Shown here: one piece after another, positions 4,734-7,531 of the stretch | How positions within the stretch are numbered: the stretch's first letter is position 1 | Layout of the letters: the number at the start of each line of letters is the position of its first letter | Assembly: GCA_947462695.1 (NCBI GenBank) | Contig: CANHQC010000092.1 | Span: forward strand, 1-7,531 | Length of the DNA stretch: 7,531 bases | Source: Flavobacteriales bacterium | GTDB taxonomy: Bacteria > Bacteroidota > Bacteroidia > Flavobacteriales_D > Crocinitomicaceae | Direction of reading: 5' to 3' | Notes under the pieces: model-generated | Databases searched by the model: none | Seen by the model: the letters and a program-made list of their open reading frames with translations, nothing else | Told to the model about the DNA's origin: nothing | Program-made: the position numbers and the translations under genes

Positions 4734-6344
4734 CTATTGGCAATTTGGGATAAGAACAATCAGCGAATTATCCTGAATTTTTATTTCAAATTTAAAATTG
4801 GCAATTAAAGAACGTATAATATTCAAGTTGAACGGATCGATTTGATTTGAATTTGTTTGTCGGAAGATAGAATTCACATTGTTGAGTAACTCAGAGTTAA
4901 GTATGAGTCCTTCTGAAAGATGAAAGGAAACAACAACAAAAGAATTTTCTATTGAAGCTTCAATAATTAGCGAGTTGTTAACGTGTTCAGTTTTATTCGA
5001 TAGGTTAATAAATTCAAATAGTTTTACCCATAATTGAATAAGTTTAAATTTTGATGTGTGTATTTCAAAAACATCATTTATTGAAATATTAATAGCCAAT
5101 GAACTACTCGTTTGAAATTCGAATATACTTACTGCCTTGTCAAAAGTTAATTTCAAATTCGTTGAACGCAACACCGATTCTTTTGTTTGCGGTTGAATTG
5201 ATTTCATTTTATCTATGATTTCAGAGGTCTTATTCACTGACGAAGAAATATTGTCATTCATCAATTGTATGATGCGAAGCTGGTAGATCAATTGAATCAT
5301 CGCCGCGTAATCTCCATTCTTGAAAATATGTTCTAAGAGTTCGTTGTCTTCCCGCTTAATTCCCACCGAAGCAAGCAGAATAACAAGTTCTTTAGAAACG
5401 TGAAAACCTGATTCATTAAGGTAGTCAGTGATGCGCTCAGACTCCTGATTTTTTTTAAAATAGGAATTAAACATTTCGCGATCAGAAAGCTTCAATAATA
5501 TGTAATTCACAGTTGTCCAGTTCACGCCTTGATTTGAACTTTTTAATATTTCTTGAAATGATTCAATAAGTATTGTTGAAGAGTTCTTTAAAACGGAAAT
5601 AGGTGTATTTAATTCATGTGCAATTGATGAGGTCATTTCAGCAACGATAGCTGATTTATCAATCAGCTGCAATTTGTCATATAAGACTTTGTTTTCAATT
5701 GTCTTTTCGTTCAGTTCGTCTATTGAATTTGTTAATTCTGTCCGCGTCTTCAAGTCATTGAATCGGTAATTATAACGGATGTGAATCATTATAACACTAA
5801 ACGCGCCTATTGTGTAAAATGCAAACCCACCATTGCTAAAAATTTCACTTGAGGTTAGTGGGCTGTTGAGATAAAACAATAGAATACTGAAAATAATGGA
5901 TAAAATATAGTAAATCACGGAATATTTCAACTCCCAAATTACCAACATACCAGTTGCTAGAAAAAAGGTTATTATTCCAATTGAGTACATTTGGAATCCT
6001 TCAATTTCCAGGTGGCTAATCCCGTAAAATGACGTAAACGAAATTGACATCACCAATAGTAAGAGGCACAGTGATGAGGATAGTTTAATTTTTCGGTAGG
6101 TAAAAAAAAGAACAATAGGAAGCAAAAATGAGAAAATGCGCATGAATAAAAGTGGAAGCCAAAATTCACTCGTAAAAAGACCATCCCATATGGCCCAAGG
6201 CAATTGAATAATACCACCTATTATGGCCACTTGAAAATGTCCTTTTTCCAATTCAGAATTCAGCTTTCTGCGAATTAAAACATTGGTAACTAACTTATGG
6301 GGCATAAGCATTAGTGGTTGAGCTGCAAAATTAAAAGTTTTCAC
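4734..6344 (-). CDS. Membrane sensor histidine-kinase-like protein with degenerate ATPase domain
   Basis: The product is 536 residues from a GTG at 6344-6342, or 525 from the ATG at 6311-6309, which is equally plausible. Six hydrophobic helices (about 37-56, 62-82, 90-108, 119-137, 141-160, 172-190) form a membrane sensor part. A coiled-coil-like stretch (195-230) leads to an H-box, MTSSIAHELNTPISVLKNS (237-255), with His243 as the expected phosphoacceptor. The two HisKA helices are separated by a helical insertion (about 270-360, including LSDRE at 286-290 and LLASVGI at 323-329), as in a known subset of Bacteroidota and cyanobacterial kinases. The C-terminal part has the position of a HATPase_c domain, but the N-box region (FKLIQLWVKLFEFINLSNKT, 433-452) lacks the usual Asn residues and no DxGxG or GxGLG box remains; NLNIIRSLI (506-514) sits where GLGLSIV would be. 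It is therefore probably unable to bind ATP normally. No adjacent response regulator is visible. Confidence 0.85.
   Translation of the reverse strand: MKTFNFAAQPLMLMPHKLVTNVLIRRKLNSELEKGHFQVAIIGGIIQLPWAIWDGLFTSEFWLPLLFMRIFSFLLPIVLFFTYRKIKLSSSLCLLLLVMSISFTSFYGISHLEIEGFQMYSIGIITFFLATGMLVIWELKYSVIYYILSIIFSILLFYLNSPLTSSEIFSNGGFAFYTIGAFSVIMIHIRYNYRFNDLKTRTELTNSIDELNEKTIENKVLYDKLQLIDKSAIVAEMTSSIAHELNTPISVLKNSSTILIESFQEILKSSNQGVNWTTVNYILLKLSDREMFNSYFKKNQESERITDYLNESGFHVSKELVILLASVGIKREDNELLEHIFKNGDYAAMIQLIYQLRIIQLMNDNISSSVNKTSEIIDKMKSIQPQTKESVLRSTNLKLTFDKAVSIFEFQTSSSLAINISINDVFEIHTSKFKLIQLWVKLFEFINLSNKTEHVNNSLIIEASIENSFVVVSFHLSEGLILNSELLNNVNSIFRQTNSNQIDPFNLNIIRSLIANFKFEIKIQDNSLIVLIPNCQ
6326..6333 (-). 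promoter_or_regulatory. Candidate -7 box near the sensor-kinase start
   Basis: On the minus strand TAATTTTG matches TAnnTTTG exactly. It lies inside the reading frame between the GTG at 6344 and the ATG codons at 6311 and 6305. If it works as a promoter, the protein would start at one of those ATGs with a very short leader, and the GTG start would be excluded. No TTG lies at the expected -33 distance, so the match may be chance. Confidence 0.22.
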
Positions 6345-6493
6345 TGCGCTATATGCATGTTTAAACGGTTGGATTAATTACCCGAAAAACTAAAAAGTTG
6401 GCTTGTGGAAATAAAAATTTAAAACCTTAAAACACTGATATTCAGCATTAAAGCTTATTTTTAAAATGAAAGAGCAAAACAATCATTAGTTTC

Positions 6494-6557
6494 TAAAGGC
6501 AAAACCTTTAATACACATAAAGATGTGTATTGGGATTCATTTAGATTGTTTAAAGGT
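6494..6557. repeat. Nested inverted repeats: 9-bp perfect stem flanked by alternative pairing arms
   Basis: The core is AATACACAT (6510-6518), a 4-nt AAAG loop, and ATGTGTATT (6523-6531): a perfect 9-bp stem. Around it, CCTTTA (6505-6510) can pair with TAAAGG upstream (6494-6499, 5-nt loop), while ACCTTTAA (6504-6511) can pair with TTAAAGGT downstream (6550-6557). The two pairings exclude each other, and the longer downstream one overlaps the core stem by 2 nt. The core is about 52 bp upstream of the candidate -7 box of the propeller-sensor gene, so a dimer-binding operator is the simplest reading. A folded RNA element would require transcription to start upstream of it. No T-run follows either arm, which argues against a terminator. 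Confidence 0.5.
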
Positions 6558-6582
6558 CAAAAAACTATTGATTTGCTTTATA

Positions 6583-6590
6583 TACTTTTG
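6583..6590 (+). promoter_or_regulatory. Candidate Bacteroidota -7 box for the propeller-sensor gene
   Basis: TACTTTTG matches TAnnTTTG exactly, 27 bp ahead of the GTG start, giving a leader of roughly 20 nt. TTG-containing elements upstream (6568-6570, and TTTG at 6572-6575) are closer than the usual -33 spacing. The position is reasonable but the promoter is only tentative. Confidence 0.35.
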
Positions 6591-6617
6591 AACCCCAACA
6601 TATTCAAATTCTCTTAA

Positions 6618-7531
6618 GTGCTAAAAAATATCAAGAATAGGTTTAAGGTACAGTTACTCTTTACGATTCTTTTGTCTACAATACATTGCGTTAATGGACA
6701 ATATTACAATTATGATCCGAAGCCACTTGATATTTCGTCAGGTATACCCCACAACGAAATAAATGACCTGATCAAAGATGATTTGGGATATGTATGGGTT
6801 GCAACAGATAATGGTTTGGCAAGATATGATGGATATAATTTTATTCAATTTAATCAGTCATCTCATCCTAAAATCTTTAAAGGGAGTCGTATTCTTGAGA
6901 TCAAAAAAAATAAATCACTTCTCTACTTGCTTACGGAGTCAGATGGCCTAATCGAATTGAATCCAAGAACTGTTTCATTCAAGAAGTTGTATTCATCAAA
7001 TCCAAGAGCAATTGCATTTTCGCATGACACAATAGTGATTTTATTTGATTCGGGTAATTTTCTTTTTAACGTAAAAAACAAGGTGTTATACCGCAAAAAA
7101 TTCGATGTTTTCGCAAAATCAAGCATGGTTATTTACAAGGGTAAAGTTGTTTTGAGTCTGAACAATACCGTTTTGATGGTGATCAATCCTAAGCAACAGT
7201 TTGATGAGGAAAGAATCAAAATTCCAGATTTTGATCAACCCGGTAATATCTCTTTATCAAAATGTTATGGTATAGTAATGTGTAATGGGGATGTTGTGCG
7301 TGTTCTCAAAAATAAGACCCTGGTAGATCACCCTGATTTTATTGATAAAAAAGGAATAAGCTTCTTTTCTGAGGAGCCAACCGGTAAAGTAGTTTCCATC
7401 GAACGGAGCAGATTACCCAAAGTTTTTTTCGGAGAAAAGTCTTTGACATTAGTCTTTGATGAACCTCAGAATTTCCAGTTCAAATCAATCTTACGCGTCA
7501 GTAAGGCCTGTTTTTTTATCGCAACAAACCA
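6618..7531 (+). CDS. Two-component regulator propeller (Reg_prop) sensor, N-terminal part
   Basis: The frame is open from a GTG at 6618-6620 to the right edge, 304 complete codons. The codon just before the GTG is TAA in frame, so the start cannot lie further upstream. The protein begins MLKNIKNRFKVQLLFTILLS and has a Sec signal peptide ending near CVNG (residues 24-27), cut before QYYNYDP. Residues 40-79 carry a clear Reg_prop repeat: SSGIPHNEINDLIKDD, then GYVWVATDNGLARYDGYNF (57-75). A weaker repeat follows (LLYLLTESDGLIELNPRT, 101-118), and the rest is beta-rich, as expected for blades of a large periplasmic propeller. Full-length members usually continue to a Y_Y_Y domain, one membrane helix and a cytoplasmic histidine kinase, LytTR or HTH output; that part is outside the window. 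It is transcribed away from the kinase-like sensor. The family is sure; the output type is unknown. Confidence 0.88.
   Translation, partial: MLKNIKNRFKVQLLFTILLSTIHCVNGQYYNYDPKPLDISSGIPHNEINDLIKDDLGYVWVATDNGLARYDGYNFIQFNQSSHPKIFKGSRILEIKKNKSLLYLLTESDGLIELNPRTVSFKKLYSSNPRAIAFSHDTIVILFDSGNFLFNVKNKVLYRKKFDVFAKSSMVIYKGKVVLSLNNTVLMVINPKQQFDEERIKIPDFDQPGNISLSKCYGIVMCNGDVVRVLKNKTLVDHPDFIDKKGISFFSEEPTGKVVSIERSRLPKVFFGEKSLTLVFDEPQNFQFKSILRVSKACFFIATN

Larger units (their letters stand above)
6345..6617. other. Divergent intergenic region between the two sensor genes
   Basis: This 273-bp, strongly AT-rich region separates the sensor kinase-like gene (minus) from the propeller-sensor gene (plus) and should contain both promoters. 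It holds a strong inverted repeat with flanking complementary segments (6494-6557) and a -7-like box at 6583-6590, listed separately. A small CTGA-TAT-TCAG symmetry lies near 6435. No additional coding frame with family features was seen. Confidence 0.6.

Noticed and set aside
6923..7126. Minus-strand open frame of 67 codons
   Set aside because: It is antisense to the continuous Reg_prop frame that runs from 6618 to the window end.
1..7531. tRNA, rRNA, CRISPR, insertion sequence, attachment site or defence system
   Set aside because: No cloverleaf, regularly spaced repeats, transposase motifs, terminal inverted repeats or defence-type domains were seen by eye on either strand.

Overview
The window looks like a chromosomal stretch of a Bacteroidota bacterium, probably in or near Flavobacteriales. 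The basis is a type IX secretion (Por) sorting domain, a Reg_prop-type periplasmic sensor, an ECF sigma factor overlapped by a small membrane-anchored partner, AT-rich DNA, no convincing Shine-Dalgarno sites, and several matches to the Bacteroidota -7 box TAnnTTTG. No database search was possible, so the genus is not assigned. No rRNA, tRNA, CRISPR array, insertion sequence or integrase was seen.

Layout. (i) 1-775, minus strand: an ECF sigma factor read from a TTG codon, followed with an 8-nt overlap by the first 79 codons of a single-pass membrane protein that is probably its anti-sigma or effector partner and runs off the left edge. (ii) 776-961: a spacer holding an open plus-strand stretch that weakly resembles the first half of an RNase HI fold. 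(iii) 962-2194, minus strand: a secreted protein with a six-unit propeller-like repeat region and a C-terminal T9SS sorting domain. (iv) 2364-4575, plus strand: a compact three-gene operon of a classical SDR oxidoreductase, a four-helix membrane protein built from an internal duplication, and an AraC-family regulator. (v) 4734-6344, minus strand: a six-helix membrane sensor with an intact histidine-kinase H-box but a strongly eroded ATP-binding domain. (vi) 6618-7531, plus strand: the first 304 codons of a secreted or periplasmic two-component-regulator-propeller protein, read from GTG and running off the right edge. The 6345-6617 gap between (v) and (vi) holds a perfect 9-bp inverted repeat flanked by mutually exclusive pairing segments.

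How the parts may work together. The window is dominated by signal transduction: a sigma/partner pair, an AraC-controlled oxidoreductase cassette, and a divergent pair of membrane or periplasmic sensors. The SDR, membrane protein and AraC genes are spaced 3 nt apart and then overlap by 8 nt, which supports co-transcription and probable autoregulation. The divergent sensor pair could share control through the inverted repeat between them, but this is inference. The main points for a second look are the apparent pseudo-histidine-kinase, the internally duplicated membrane protein, the nested inverted repeats, and the possible RNase H-like fragment.
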